A stretch of DNA of 64,000 nt. It comes from Clostridia bacterium. Lineage in GTDB: Bacteria > Bacillota > Clostridia > Lachnospirales > Anaerotignaceae. Under the pieces are notes generated by a model that was not told the DNA's origin, made no database searches, and was given only the letters and a program-made list of their open reading frames with translations. Positions 34,834 through 43,155 of the stretch are shown piece by piece. The position numbers and the translations under genes are program-made. Each line of letters opens with the position of its first letter. Position 1 is the stretch's first letter. The stretch lies in assembly GCA_910575055.1 (NCBI GenBank), contig CAJTDC010000004.1, positions 62,001-126,000 of the forward strand, in the 5' to 3' direction.

Positions 34834-36285
34834 ATGAATTACAATATGATTATATATATATTAGGAAATCTTATGAAAGTGGAAGGCTGTATTATGGTTG
34901 TGCCACTGTTTATTTCCATTGCAAAAACAGAAAATGCCCCTATGAGAGCATTTATTACTACTATCATAATGCTTTTCATACTTGGCACAATACTAACCAG
35001 TATCAAATTTAAAAACAAAGATATTTATGCCAGAGAAGGGTTTGTCATTACAGCACTTTCTTGGATTGTATTATCTTTTTTTGGTGCAATGCCTTTTTAT
35101 TTTTCTGAAACAATACCTTCTTTTATAGACAGTTTTTTTGAAACGGTATCTGGTTTTACTACCACTGGTGCAAGCATACTCACTGAAATAGAAGGGTTAC
35201 CTCTTTCTATATTATTTTGGAGAAGTTTTACACATTGGATAGGTGGTATGGGTGTACTTGTATTTTTACTTGCTATTATTCCTATGGGTGGTGACCGTTC
35301 TATGTATATTATGAAAGCAGAAGCTCCTGGCCCTTTAGTAGGAAAATTAGTCCCTAAAGTAAAATCTACAGCAAAATTATTGTATTTAATATATGTCTTT
35401 TTAACCATTGCAGAAATACTATTTTTAATTGCGGGAGGTATGCCCCTTTTTGACAGCATTGTTTCTGCATTTTCTACAGCAGGTACAGGAGGATATAGCA
35501 TAAAAAATACAAGCATTGCCGCTTACAACAGTGCCTATATTGAATATACTATTGCGATATTTATGATGATATTTGGTATTAACTTTAATTTATTTTATTT
35601 ATTGCTTATGAAAGACTTTATCAACATATTCAAAAACGAAGAATTACGATATTACTTAGGCATTATTGCTGTTGCAACAATGCTCATTACTGCAAACATT
35701 GCTTCTATGTACGACAGCATAGAACAAGCATTTCGTAATGCCTTTTTTCAAGTCACTGCACTGATTACTACAACAGGTTTTGTTACAGCAAATTTTGAAT
35801 TATGGCCTGAATTTTCAAAAACAATACTTATTGTAATTGTTATGATTGGTGCTTGTGGCGGTTCTACAGGAGGAGGGTTAAAAGTTTCTCGTCTTGTGAT
35901 AGTGCTTAAAATGATTACACAAGAACTCAAAAGAATGGTACACCCTCGTTCTATCAATATTATCAAATTAGATGGTATGAAAATAGAACAGGAAACAGTA
36001 GACAGTGTTACTAGTTTTTTTGTAATATATGTTTTTTTAATATTTGGCAGTTTTATTATTATTTCTGTAGACAATTTTGATTTTACAACTTCTTTAACTG
36101 CTGTTATGACTTGTGTTGGAAATGTTGGTCCCGGTTTAGGCGGTGTTGGTCCAGTAGAAAATTTTTCTATATTTTCCCCTTTTGTAAAAATGGTATTGTG
36201 TATGGATATGCTTTTGGGTAGATTAGAAATATTTCCTCTTGTTATGTTATTTTCTCCTGCTGTTTGGAAAAAAGGGTTTATGTAA
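34834..36285 (+). CDS. trkH: Trk-type potassium transporter membrane subunit TrkH
   Basis: The 483-residue channel-like transporter has about ten transmembrane helices and repeated pore-loop motifs, seen as SGFTTTGASILT, FSTAGTGGYS, TTTGFVTANFELWP and TCVGNVGPGLGGVG. These supply the glycine-centred selectivity filters of the TrkH/KtrB superfamily. The ASGGxTGG-like stretch GACGGSTGGGLKVSR is also present. GAGGT lies before the ATG at 34834. It is the partner of trkA directly upstream. In some bacteria a KtrB-like gene (ntpJ) ends the V-ATPase operon, but here the ATPase operon is 6 kb away. Confidence 0.95.
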   Translation: MNYNMIIYILGNLMKVEGCIMVVPLFISIAKTENAPMRAFITTIIMLFILGTILTSIKFKNKDIYAREGFVITALSWIVLSFFGAMPFYFSETIPSFIDSFFETVSGFTTTGASILTEIEGLPLSILFWRSFTHWIGGMGVLVFLLAIIPMGGDRSMYIMKAEAPGPLVGKLVPKVKSTAKLLYLIYVFLTIAEILFLIAGGMPLFDSIVSAFSTAGTGGYSIKNTSIAAYNSAYIEYTIAIFMMIFGINFNLFYLLLMKDFINIFKNEELRYYLGIIAVATMLITANIASMYDSIEQAFRNAFFQVTALITTTGFVTANFELWPEFSKTILIVIVMIGACGGSTGGGLKVSRLVIVLKMITQELKRMVHPRSINIIKLDGMKIEQETVDSVTSFFVIYVFLIFGSFIIISVDNFDFTTSLTAVMTCVGNVGPGLGGVGPVENFSIFSPFVKMVLCMDMLLGRLEIFPLVMLFSPAVWKKGFM

Positions 36286-36456
36286 ATTTTTAAAGTATAA
36301 TTTGTTTATAAAATGTAAGATTTTTAACCAAAAAAATTAATATTTTTATTATATACTAAATAACATACAAAAATATTATTTTTTTGAAGTGATTTTCAAA
36401 ATCATATCGTATTAATTGAAGTATTATAACATACTAGAAAGGTGAGGGAATATACT

Positions 36457-37989
36457 ATGAAACAAAAAATACTAGCACATAAAAAGGGAATTGTAATCGC
36501 AGTAGTAATTTGTTTGATTGCAGGAATTGTATATTATAAAAAATCTAATGCAACAAATACGGAAATGCCTACAATGGTAAATACTGCCTCTGTACAAAAA
36601 GGTGATATAAAAGAAAGTATTTCATTAAGAGCAGCATTAGAAGGTACAGAAAGTGCAGAAATTGTTTCCAGATTACACTATGAAGTATTACAACTTAATG
36701 TCAAAGAAGGCGACAGAGTAAAAAGAGGGCAAGTGCTTGCTGTATTAGACTCTGACACATTAAAAGAAGAAATCAAAAGAGCAGAAGACCAATTAGCACT
36801 GGCAAAAGTAGAAAGCAGTGAAGCAAGTTCTCGCAGTGCCCAAAATGTAGAACTTGCAAAGGCACAATTAGAAGACAAACTCAAAGACCAACAAACAGCA
36901 TACGAAAAGGCGGTATTAGACAGAGATGAAATCAAAAGAAAATATGATAACATCAAAACATTAGTAGATGCAGGCATAGAAACAGAAGAAGCACTCAAAG
37001 AAATACAAAATACATATGACGCTGCACAACAAGCTGTAGACAGTTATACTGTAGAAGACGGCAAAGTTGTTGCAACCGCAGCAGATTTAAAAAGTATAGA
37101 AAATTCCGCAGACAATTCTGCTGGTTCTCGTGCAAAAAGCATTGCTATGCTTCAAACAGAATTAAACAACAAAAGAAAAGATTTGGAAGAATGTCAAATT
37201 GTAAGTCCTATTGACGGTACAATTACAAGAGTAAATATTAAATTAGGAAGATTTGCAGATGATACAGATGATGACAAACCTATGTTTGTGGTAGAAAATA
37301 TTGACCAATTAGAAATGGATATTCTTGTAAGCGAATATGACATTGGTAAAATTGAAATCGGACAAACCGCCACCATTACCGCAGACATATTAAAAGGCGA
37401 AACAGTAGAGGGCATTGTAGATAGGATTTCTCCTACAGGTGAAGAAATGTCTAGTTCTACAACAGAAAGAGTTATTCCTACTACAGTACGTATCACTGGT
37501 GATACAAAAGGTTTAATTGCTGGTATCAATGCCAAAGCAGAAATATTGATTTCTGAAAGTAATGACACATTGATATTGCCTTTAGAATGTTTACAACAAA
37601 ATGAAGATGGTACAATATCCGTATTACGTGTAAACAGCGAAAATAAAATTGAAGTGATACCTGTTACAACAGGTGTAGAAAATGACTTAAATGTAGAAGT
37701 ATTTAGCGATATGCTTCAAGAAGGTGACAACATTGTTGTAACACCAACACCTGACTTAGCAGAAGGAACACTTGTTACAACTCCAGAAATGATGCAGCAA
37801 ATGGATACAAAAGCTGATGTTGAAAATCCTCAAGGCAATATAGAAAACAACACTGATGAAAATACACAAAGCGATGCTGAAAACAATATCGATGAAAATA
37901 CAGAAGGTGACACCGAAAACGACACTGACCAAAACACAGAAGACAATGCCCAAAATGCAGAAAATGCCCCATCAGACAGCATAGAATAG
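36457..37989 (+). CDS. MacA/HlyD-like periplasmic-adaptor-type efflux subunit
   Basis: The 510-residue membrane-fusion protein has an N-terminal membrane anchor (about 11-28) and a lipoyl/barrel-sandwich half (KEGDRVKRGQVLAVLD). A long coiled-coil hairpin follows (about 105-235, rich in Lys, Glu and Ala), then the second lipoyl half (CQIVSPIDGTITRVNI) and beta-barrel and membrane-proximal parts. It ends in an unusual tail of about 55 residues rich in Asn, Asp and Glu, with repeats like ENNTDENT. GTG 36442 is in frame but ATG 36457 is better placed after AAAGGTGAGGG. The ABC ATPase and FtsX-type permease directly downstream make a MacAB-type export operon. No cargo is apparent. Confidence 0.86.
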   Translation: MKQKILAHKKGIVIAVVICLIAGIVYYKKSNATNTEMPTMVNTASVQKGDIKESISLRAALEGTESAEIVSRLHYEVLQLNVKEGDRVKRGQVLAVLDSDTLKEEIKRAEDQLALAKVESSEASSRSAQNVELAKAQLEDKLKDQQTAYEKAVLDRDEIKRKYDNIKTLVDAGIETEEALKEIQNTYDAAQQAVDSYTVEDGKVVATAADLKSIENSADNSAGSRAKSIAMLQTELNNKRKDLEECQIVSPIDGTITRVNIKLGRFADDTDDDKPMFVVENIDQLEMDILVSEYDIGKIEIGQTATITADILKGETVEGIVDRISPTGEEMSSSTTERVIPTTVRITGDTKGLIAGINAKAEILISESNDTLILPLECLQQNEDGTISVLRVNSENKIEVIPVTTGVENDLNVEVFSDMLQEGDNIVVTPTPDLAEGTLVTTPEMMQQMDTKADVENPQGNIENNTDENTQSDAENNIDENTEGDTENDTDQNTEDNAQNAENAPSDSIE

Positions 37990-38002
37990 GCAGGTGTATA
38001 AT

Positions 38003-38698
38003 ATGAATGAAATTATCAAAATACAGGATTTAGATAAAATTTATGATACAGGTGCCATACAAGTACACGCACTCAAAAAAATCAATTTATCTATTGAACA
38101 GGGAGAATATGTTGCCATTATGGGACAATCTGGTTCTGGAAAATCTACACTGATGAATATATTAGGCTGTTTAGACAGACCTACAGACGGACATTATTAT
38201 TTAGACGGCATCGAAGTAGGGAAATTATCCGAAAATAAATTATCGCTTGTCAGAAATAAAAAAATTGGTTTTGTATTTCAGTCTTTCCATTTAATTCCTA
38301 GAACTTCTGCTATGAAAAATGTGGAATTACCTATGATATATGGCAAAGTAGGTACAAGAAAAAGACATCAGAGAGCAAAAGAACTTTTGTGTAAAGTAGG
38401 ACTTGAAAAAAGATTAAACCATTTGCCTCAGGAGCTTTCTGGAGGACAAAGGCAAAGAGTAGCAATCGCAAGAGCACTCGCCAATGACCCCCCTATTATA
38501 CTCGCTGATGAACCCACAGGAAATTTAGACACTGCTTCTTCTGTTGAAATTATGGAATTATTTACAGAATTAAACAAAGAAGGTGTCACTGTTATTATCG
38601 TTACACATGAAGATGACATTGCAGAATTTACAAACAGAGTGATACGATTTAAAGATGGGCAAATTATGAGCGATGTTAGAAAGGGGGAAAATACATAA
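38003..38698 (+). CDS. ABC transporter ATP-binding protein (MacB/LolD type)
   Basis: The 231-residue ATPase has Walker A GQSGSGKST near 40, a Q-loop, the signature LSGGQRQRVAIARAL, Walker B PIILADEPTGNLD and an H-loop (VIIVTHE). The sequence best fits the MacB/LolD/FtsE-like group exporting peptides, lipoproteins or antibiotics. A GTG three codons earlier is open, but AGGTG is best spaced for ATG 38003. The stop codon overlaps the start of the permease gene by one base, so translation is probably coupled. Partners are the HlyD-like protein upstream (13 bases) and the permease downstream. Confidence 0.93.
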   Translation: MNEIIKIQDLDKIYDTGAIQVHALKKINLSIEQGEYVAIMGQSGSGKSTLMNILGCLDRPTDGHYYLDGIEVGKLSENKLSLVRNKKIGFVFQSFHLIPRTSAMKNVELPMIYGKVGTRKRHQRAKELLCKVGLEKRLNHLPQELSGGQRQRVAIARALANDPPIILADEPTGNLDTASSVEIMELFTELNKEGVTVIIVTHEDDIAEFTNRVIRFKDGQIMSDVRKGENT

Positions 38699-39933
38699 TG
38701 CTTTTATGGGAAAATATGAAACTAGCATTGACAGCAATCAGAGTAAACAAAATGCGTTCTTTTCTGACAATGCTTGGTATGATTATAGGCATTAGTTCTG
38801 TTATAGCTATTGTTTCTATTGGTGATACTATGAGAAGTATGTTCGCTAAAGAATATGAAGAGATTGGATTAAACAGAGTAAAATGTTATGTTATGAAATT
38901 TGATGGCTACTATTATTACAGTGAAAATTTTACTGCTGACCAATTTAACGAAATTGCTTCTGTATTTTCAGATGATATTGAGTATATTTCAGTAAATGAA
39001 GGGGGAACCGTTACAGGTATCAATGGTAGAAAAAATTATGATATTGTATCCACAGGGGTAAGAGGTGGCTATGAAAAAGTACAAAAAGTAGATATTATAG
39101 CAGGAAGAATGATAAATGACAAAGATTATGAAGGCAAAAAAAATAATATTGTATTAGAAGAAGCTACTGCTATAGAATTATTTGGTACTGCTGATGTAGT
39201 AGGAAAAAAAATGAAATTAAAATACACACGAGGCGGTTTTGGCAGTGGTAGTATTGTAGATGATTTTAATATTGTAGGTGTTTATCGAAACAGTCAATCT
39301 GTGCTTATGAAATTGATAGGAGGTACAGACAACACAAGAGGTCTTGCTTATGTACCTGAAAGCGTTGTATTTGACATCAATGCTCAAGGTGCTTGGATGA
39401 TTGATATGTTTGTATCCGAAAATGCTCCCTCTACATTTCAAAACACATTTACAAATTATGTAGCAAGAATGACAAATGCTCAACCAGAAGATGTCAGATA
39501 TTCTTCTGCTAGAGAAGCTATGGGAGAAGCAGACTCCATACTAGGAACACTTTCTATAGCAGTAGGTGCCATTGCGGCAATATCACTTGTAGTAGGTGGT
39601 ATAGGCATTATGAATATTATGCTTGTTTCTGTTACAGAAAGAACAAGAGAAATCGGTATCAGAAAAGCTCTCGGTGCAAGAACAGGAGATGTTTTGACAC
39701 AGTTTTTAATTGAGTCTGCTGTAATATCTTTAGTAGGCGGCATTATAGGTGCAAGTTTAGGTGCTGGTATTGTCATTGCTGGTGGTACTGCACTAGGCGT
39801 TGATGTTGTTGTAAAGCCTTCTGTTATGCTTATGGCTTTTGCATTTTCTGCATTGGTGGGCATTTTCTTTGGATTATATCCTGCTAGAAAAGCTGCAAAA
39901 TCTGACCCTATCACCGCATTACGTTATGAATAA
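38698..39933 (+). CDS. ABC transporter permease (MacB/FtsX type)
   Basis: The 411-residue permease has an N-terminal transmembrane helix (RSFLTMLGMIIGISSVIAIV), a large extracellular MacB-type domain (about 45-270), and three C-terminal helices. These include the conserved VGGIGIMNIMLVSVTERTREIGIRKALGA and end PARKAAKSDPITALRYE. Together with the ATPase and the HlyD-like subunit it forms a tripartite-style exporter. It ends at a terminator. In a monoderm host the complex would span only the cytoplasmic membrane. The TolC-like protein at 62-63 kb is a possible but unproven partner. No BceRS-like regulator is adjacent. Confidence 0.92.
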   Translation: MLLWENMKLALTAIRVNKMRSFLTMLGMIIGISSVIAIVSIGDTMRSMFAKEYEEIGLNRVKCYVMKFDGYYYYSENFTADQFNEIASVFSDDIEYISVNEGGTVTGINGRKNYDIVSTGVRGGYEKVQKVDIIAGRMINDKDYEGKKNNIVLEEATAIELFGTADVVGKKMKLKYTRGGFGSGSIVDDFNIVGVYRNSQSVLMKLIGGTDNTRGLAYVPESVVFDINAQGAWMIDMFVSENAPSTFQNTFTNYVARMTNAQPEDVRYSSAREAMGEADSILGTLSIAVGAIAAISLVVGGIGIMNIMLVSVTERTREIGIRKALGARTGDVLTQFLIESAVISLVGGIIGASLGAGIVIAGGTALGVDVVVKPSVMLMAFAFSALVGIFFGLYPARKAAKSDPITALRYE

Positions 39934-39939
39934 AATAAT

Positions 39940-39972
39940 AAAACGGTAGTATTATGTTACTGCCGTTTTTTT
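39940..39972 (+). terminator. Terminator after the MacAB-like operon
   Basis: The arms AAACGGTAGT and ACTGCCGTTT (39941-39968 region) pair with one G-U and are followed by a T-run. Confidence 0.8.
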
Positions 39973-40084
39973 GTTTCAAATCATATTTTTATAAATCGTT
40001 TATTTTATTATTTATTGTTGCATACTCTTTAAAAACTTGCACAGTTTGAGGCAAAGTTTAAATGTATTGCTTTTTCACCACTCC

Positions 40085-40235
40085 AATTATAATTCAGAAA
40101 ACGAAGTTTTCTGCAAAAGTTTTGCCTCGCTTTTTCAAAAGCGAATGAAGTTTGAGTTGCAAAACGTTCAGTGGACATTTATTCTGCAACGACCGAAGCG
40201 AAGTTGAAACCAAATCTTCAAAGTTTTTCTGCTTC
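40085..40235 (+). repeat. Dispersed repeat, divergent copy C
   Basis: The block 40169-40203 (CAGTGGACATTT, then TGCAAC and ACCGAAGCGAA) matches copy B (reverse complement of 56390-56422) and copy A (7656-7691). Upstream lie other short hairpins, for example AGAAAAC/GTTTTCT around 40088-40104. Similarity elsewhere is weak. The gap 39934-40534 holds no gene. Confidence 0.6.
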
Positions 40236-40251
40236 AAGTGTATTTTTGAAG

Positions 40252-40324
40252 GGGAGGAGTGAAACGATGGGGGAACTTTTACAAATGAAAAAGTTCCCCT
40301 ATAAAATGCTCGTTTAGTCCTCCC
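40252..40324 (+). ncRNA. Candidate structured RNA: two-tier hairpin
   Basis: The outer helices GGGAGGA/TCCTCCC and AAACGA/TCGTTT (left arm 40252-40267, right arm 40310-40324) surround a perfect 11-bp inner helix, GGGGAACTTTT (40270-40280) with AAAAGTTCCCC (40289-40299). A run of four T's follows. It could be a transcript end, an attenuator or a small RNA, and it belongs to none of the riboswitch classes I know. Confidence 0.5.
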
Positions 40325-40534
40325 TTTTGTTATGCAATATTGACTTTTATGCTAAAATAAACTATAATTATTTTATTGTTCTTTAGTAATAATATAAAAA
40401 TAATAACAAAATTATACTGTAAAATGATATAATTCAACAAATAATAACTTGTTTTTACTATAAATTTAATTACATAATACAAATGCAATAACTGTATGCT
40501 ATATTATGATGAACAATTAGAAAGAGGTATATTT

Positions 40535-41914
40535 ATGAAAGCAACAAAAAAATTATGGGATATTTCTTATTTTGACCGCTATTTTTTTGCTATTTTAATT
40601 ACGATAGAACTTTTAATGTCATTTACTTTTTTAGGATACATTCATATATCACCTATTTCTATTACAATAGCATATCTTCCTATATTAGTTGCTGGGTGTC
40701 TATTAGGGTCTATACAATCTATTATCATTGGATTTATTTTTGGACTTTCTAGTATGTACAAAGCGTCTGCTTCTTATGTTATGCCTTCTGATGCAGTATT
40801 TTCTCCTTTTTTAAGCGGCTCTCCTATCAGTAGCCTTTTTTTGAGTATTGGAACAAGAATGCTTTTCGGACTTTTTGTAGGAATTGCTTTTACTTATGCA
40901 AGAAAAAGAAAACATTATCGCATATGGATTGCTGTAATTTCTGCTATTGCACCTAAAGTGCACTCTTTACTTGTTTATACTACAATGGGTATTTTATTTC
41001 CAGAACTTGGCTATGACTATAGTTCAACATTTCATTGGAATTTGAATAATATTGTTTTTACTATCATCTGCATTGTTGTTGTAGAATTATTGTGGGCAAT
41101 TTATCAAAGTGATACCATACAAAACATTAAATCATACATCAATCAATCTATTAACAATCCTTACGCATCAAAAAATATAAATTTATTTTTTATTATATTT
41201 GAATTTTTTATGTTATGTATGGCAATTTCTGCAGCAATCTATTTTTCTCAAAGAGAATACTATATGTTGGAGTGGCATAATATAAAAGTATCTCGTACTA
41301 TTTCTGCTGACCTCTTACTTTTACAGATACAATTTTTAATTTCTTTATTTTCATTAAATATTATATCTGTTATTTTATTGGTTTCTATTTATAAATATAT
41401 GTCATACAAAGAATATAAGGGAGAAATAGACGAATTGACTGGCATAATGGGAAGAAGAATGTTTCTCTATCATTGTGAAAAAGCACAAAAAGTAAATAGT
41501 TCAGATTTAAAAAAAACAGGTTGGTTTTTATTTATAGATGCAGATTATTTTAAATCCATTAATGACACATTTGGACATTCAACTGGCGACGAAGTTTTAA
41601 AAACGATTGCAACAAATTTACAGAATACTTTTGGAGAAAATGGAAAAGTTGGCAGAATTGGAGGAGATGAATTTGCTGTTATTATTGAAAATGAAACTTC
41701 AGAACAACAATTAAAACAACAATTAGAACAATTTTTAAATGTTATTTCTGACACACTGCCTAACAAAAAAATAAGTTGCAGCATAGGTGCCTATCAATTT
41801 GTTTTTCCTCAAGATGTTAAACATTTATTGTCAGAAACAGATGAGGTATTATATAAAGCAAAAGAAAATGGTAGGGCTTGTTATGTAACAAAAGCATATA
41901 CTCCTAATGAATAA
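40535..41914 (+). CDS. Membrane diguanylate cyclase (GGDEF) with ECF-S-like sensor domain
   Basis: The 459-residue protein has an N-terminal block of about six hydrophobic helices (15-190), one more transmembrane pair (about 205-285), and a C-terminal GGDEF domain (about 300-455). The active-site motif is intact (RIGGDEFAVI), with DELTGIMGRRMF at the domain start and DADYFKSINDTFGH for GTP and metal binding. It should synthesise cyclic di-GMP. The membrane block (ISITIAYLPILVAGCLLGS, IIGFIFGLSSMYKA) resembles the substrate-binding S component of ECF vitamin transporters, suggesting ligand sensing. A GTP-inhibition RxxD site is not obvious. ATG 40535 follows GAGG by seven bases. Confidence 0.87.
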   Translation: MKATKKLWDISYFDRYFFAILITIELLMSFTFLGYIHISPISITIAYLPILVAGCLLGSIQSIIIGFIFGLSSMYKASASYVMPSDAVFSPFLSGSPISSLFLSIGTRMLFGLFVGIAFTYARKRKHYRIWIAVISAIAPKVHSLLVYTTMGILFPELGYDYSSTFHWNLNNIVFTIICIVVVELLWAIYQSDTIQNIKSYINQSINNPYASKNINLFFIIFEFFMLCMAISAAIYFSQREYYMLEWHNIKVSRTISADLLLLQIQFLISLFSLNIISVILLVSIYKYMSYKEYKGEIDELTGIMGRRMFLYHCEKAQKVNSSDLKKTGWFLFIDADYFKSINDTFGHSTGDEVLKTIATNLQNTFGENGKVGRIGGDEFAVIIENETSEQQLKQQLEQFLNVISDTLPNKKISCSIGAYQFVFPQDVKHLLSETDEVLYKAKENGRACYVTKAYTPNE

Positions 41915-41917
41915 TGA

Positions 41918-42415
41918 ACATTGTATTTTATTGAAGATACTAATGAATTTTATTCTTGTTTTCATATTTTAGAGGATACAAGGCACACTTTATATACCAA
42001 TAAAATGGAGTTTCATATTCTGGAACTTACAAAACTTCCAAAAAAATTAAAAGAAGATGCAAATGATATTTTACTTTGGGCAAAATTTATTAATGCAAAA
42101 ACAAAGGAGCAGTTTGAAATGTTAGCAGAAAAAAATAAGTCCATTTCACAAGCCTATCAGCAACTACAAGTCATTAGCCAAGACGAACAAAAATAATTAG
42201 AATATAATGCACGACAAAAAGCAATTTGGGACTATAATCAAAGTATGTTAGAAGCAAAACAAGAAGGAGAACAAATAGGAATAGAAAAGGGAATAGAAAT
42301 ACTTATATTAGATTATGTAGAAGAAGGTTATACTAAAGAAAGAATTTTACAAAAAAGATTTGATTTAACACCAAAACAATCAGAACAGTATTTCCAAAAA
42401 TTTAAAAACGAATAA
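41918..42415 (+). pseudogene. Decayed Rpn-family nuclease gene
   Basis: The translated frame (from 41918) gives FYSCFHILEDTRHTLYTN and MEFHILELTKLP, then a TAA stop (42194-42196). The same frame resumes with EYNARQKAIWDYNQSML, EAKQEGEQIGIEKG and a C-terminal tail ending at 42415. These are the middle and C-terminal parts of an Rpn-family protein. The N-terminal catalytic half is missing, a TGA lies just upstream in frame, and no start with a ribosome-binding site exists. The remnant sits directly after the GGDEF gene. A full-length relative is at 10903-11808. Confidence 0.82.
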
Positions 42416-42420
42416 ATAAA

Positions 42421-42455
42421 AAAACAGCAATACTATATATTAGTATTGCTGTTTT
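42421..42455. terminator. Bidirectional terminator, Rpn remnant and ATPase operon
   Basis: The perfect 15-bp arms AAAACAGCAATACTA (42421-42435) and TAGTATTGCTGTTTT (42441-42455). It ends the ntp operon on the minus strand. Confidence 0.88.
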
Positions 42456-42471
42456 TGTTTACTACATTTAA

Positions 42472-43149
42472 TTATGCCTGTTGTAATGCTCTGTCTTTTT
42501 GTCTTCTTTCTTCAATCGCTTTTTTCGCAATCATATCTTTTACTTTCATCAATCTTGTGGTACTTGCTCTGTCATTTTCTTCCAATTTCATAGAAATATA
42601 TTTAATCGTTTCTTCATAATTTGGTATCATAACATTTTCAAGTGCATTTACCCTTCTTCTTGTTTTCTCAATTTCTTGTGCTAAAAGCTGTGCTGTTTTT
42701 TCACTTTCTGCCAGACGCAGCAATGGCTGCATAGCATCAGAGAATGACTCCATAGCACTATCCAATTCACCAGAAGTAAAAGCAAGACCATAAGGGTATA
42801 TGTCTGATTGATTATCTTCTGTTTTAAAATCAAACACAGGCACATTGACACTCATAATGTTTTTTACAGAAACATCTACTGCAACAGATTGTTTTGGCAT
42901 CATCAAAGCCTCTCCCAAAAATTCCTGACTGAGCACAGCTCTTGCGATAATAAAGTTTTTATATGCACTATCTAATGCTTTTTCTGCTTCTTCTCTCAAT
43001 CTTTTATTTTCTTTGACAATATCCAAAAACTGTTTCATTAATTCGTCTAATTTGTCCTTCAACAATTTATGACCTCTAATTGCAGTTTTGAGTTGCTTTT
43101 TCAAGCGTGTCATTTCCATACGGGTTGGATTTACATTTAATTTTGCCAC
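42472..43149 (-). CDS. ntpD: V-type ATP synthase subunit D
   Basis: The 225-residue central-stalk subunit is a long antiparallel coiled coil that couples the catalytic head to the membrane ring. Seen: VNPTRMEMTRLKKQL at the N-terminus, the family sequence RGHKLLKDKLDELM, then RRRVNALENVMIPNYEETIKYI near the C-terminal helix. A lysine- and glutamine-rich tail ends the chain. It follows ntpB by six bases and is the last gene of the operon before the terminator at 42421-42455. An accessory ntpH or ntpJ does not follow. Confidence 0.95.
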   Translation of the reverse strand: MAKLNVNPTRMEMTRLKKQLKTAIRGHKLLKDKLDELMKQFLDIVKENKRLREEAEKALDSAYKNFIIARAVLSQEFLGEALMMPKQSVAVDVSVKNIMSVNVPVFDFKTEDNQSDIYPYGLAFTSGELDSAMESFSDAMQPLLRLAESEKTAQLLAQEIEKTRRRVNALENVMIPNYEETIKYISMKLEENDRASTTRLMKVKDMIAKKAIEERRQKDRALQQA

Positions 43150-43155
43150 AGTTCA

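Noticed and set aside
39934-40534. tRNA or small protein gene in the 600-base gap
   Set aside because: No tRNA-like cloverleaf or start-plus-ribosome-binding-site combination was found; only repeats and hairpins.
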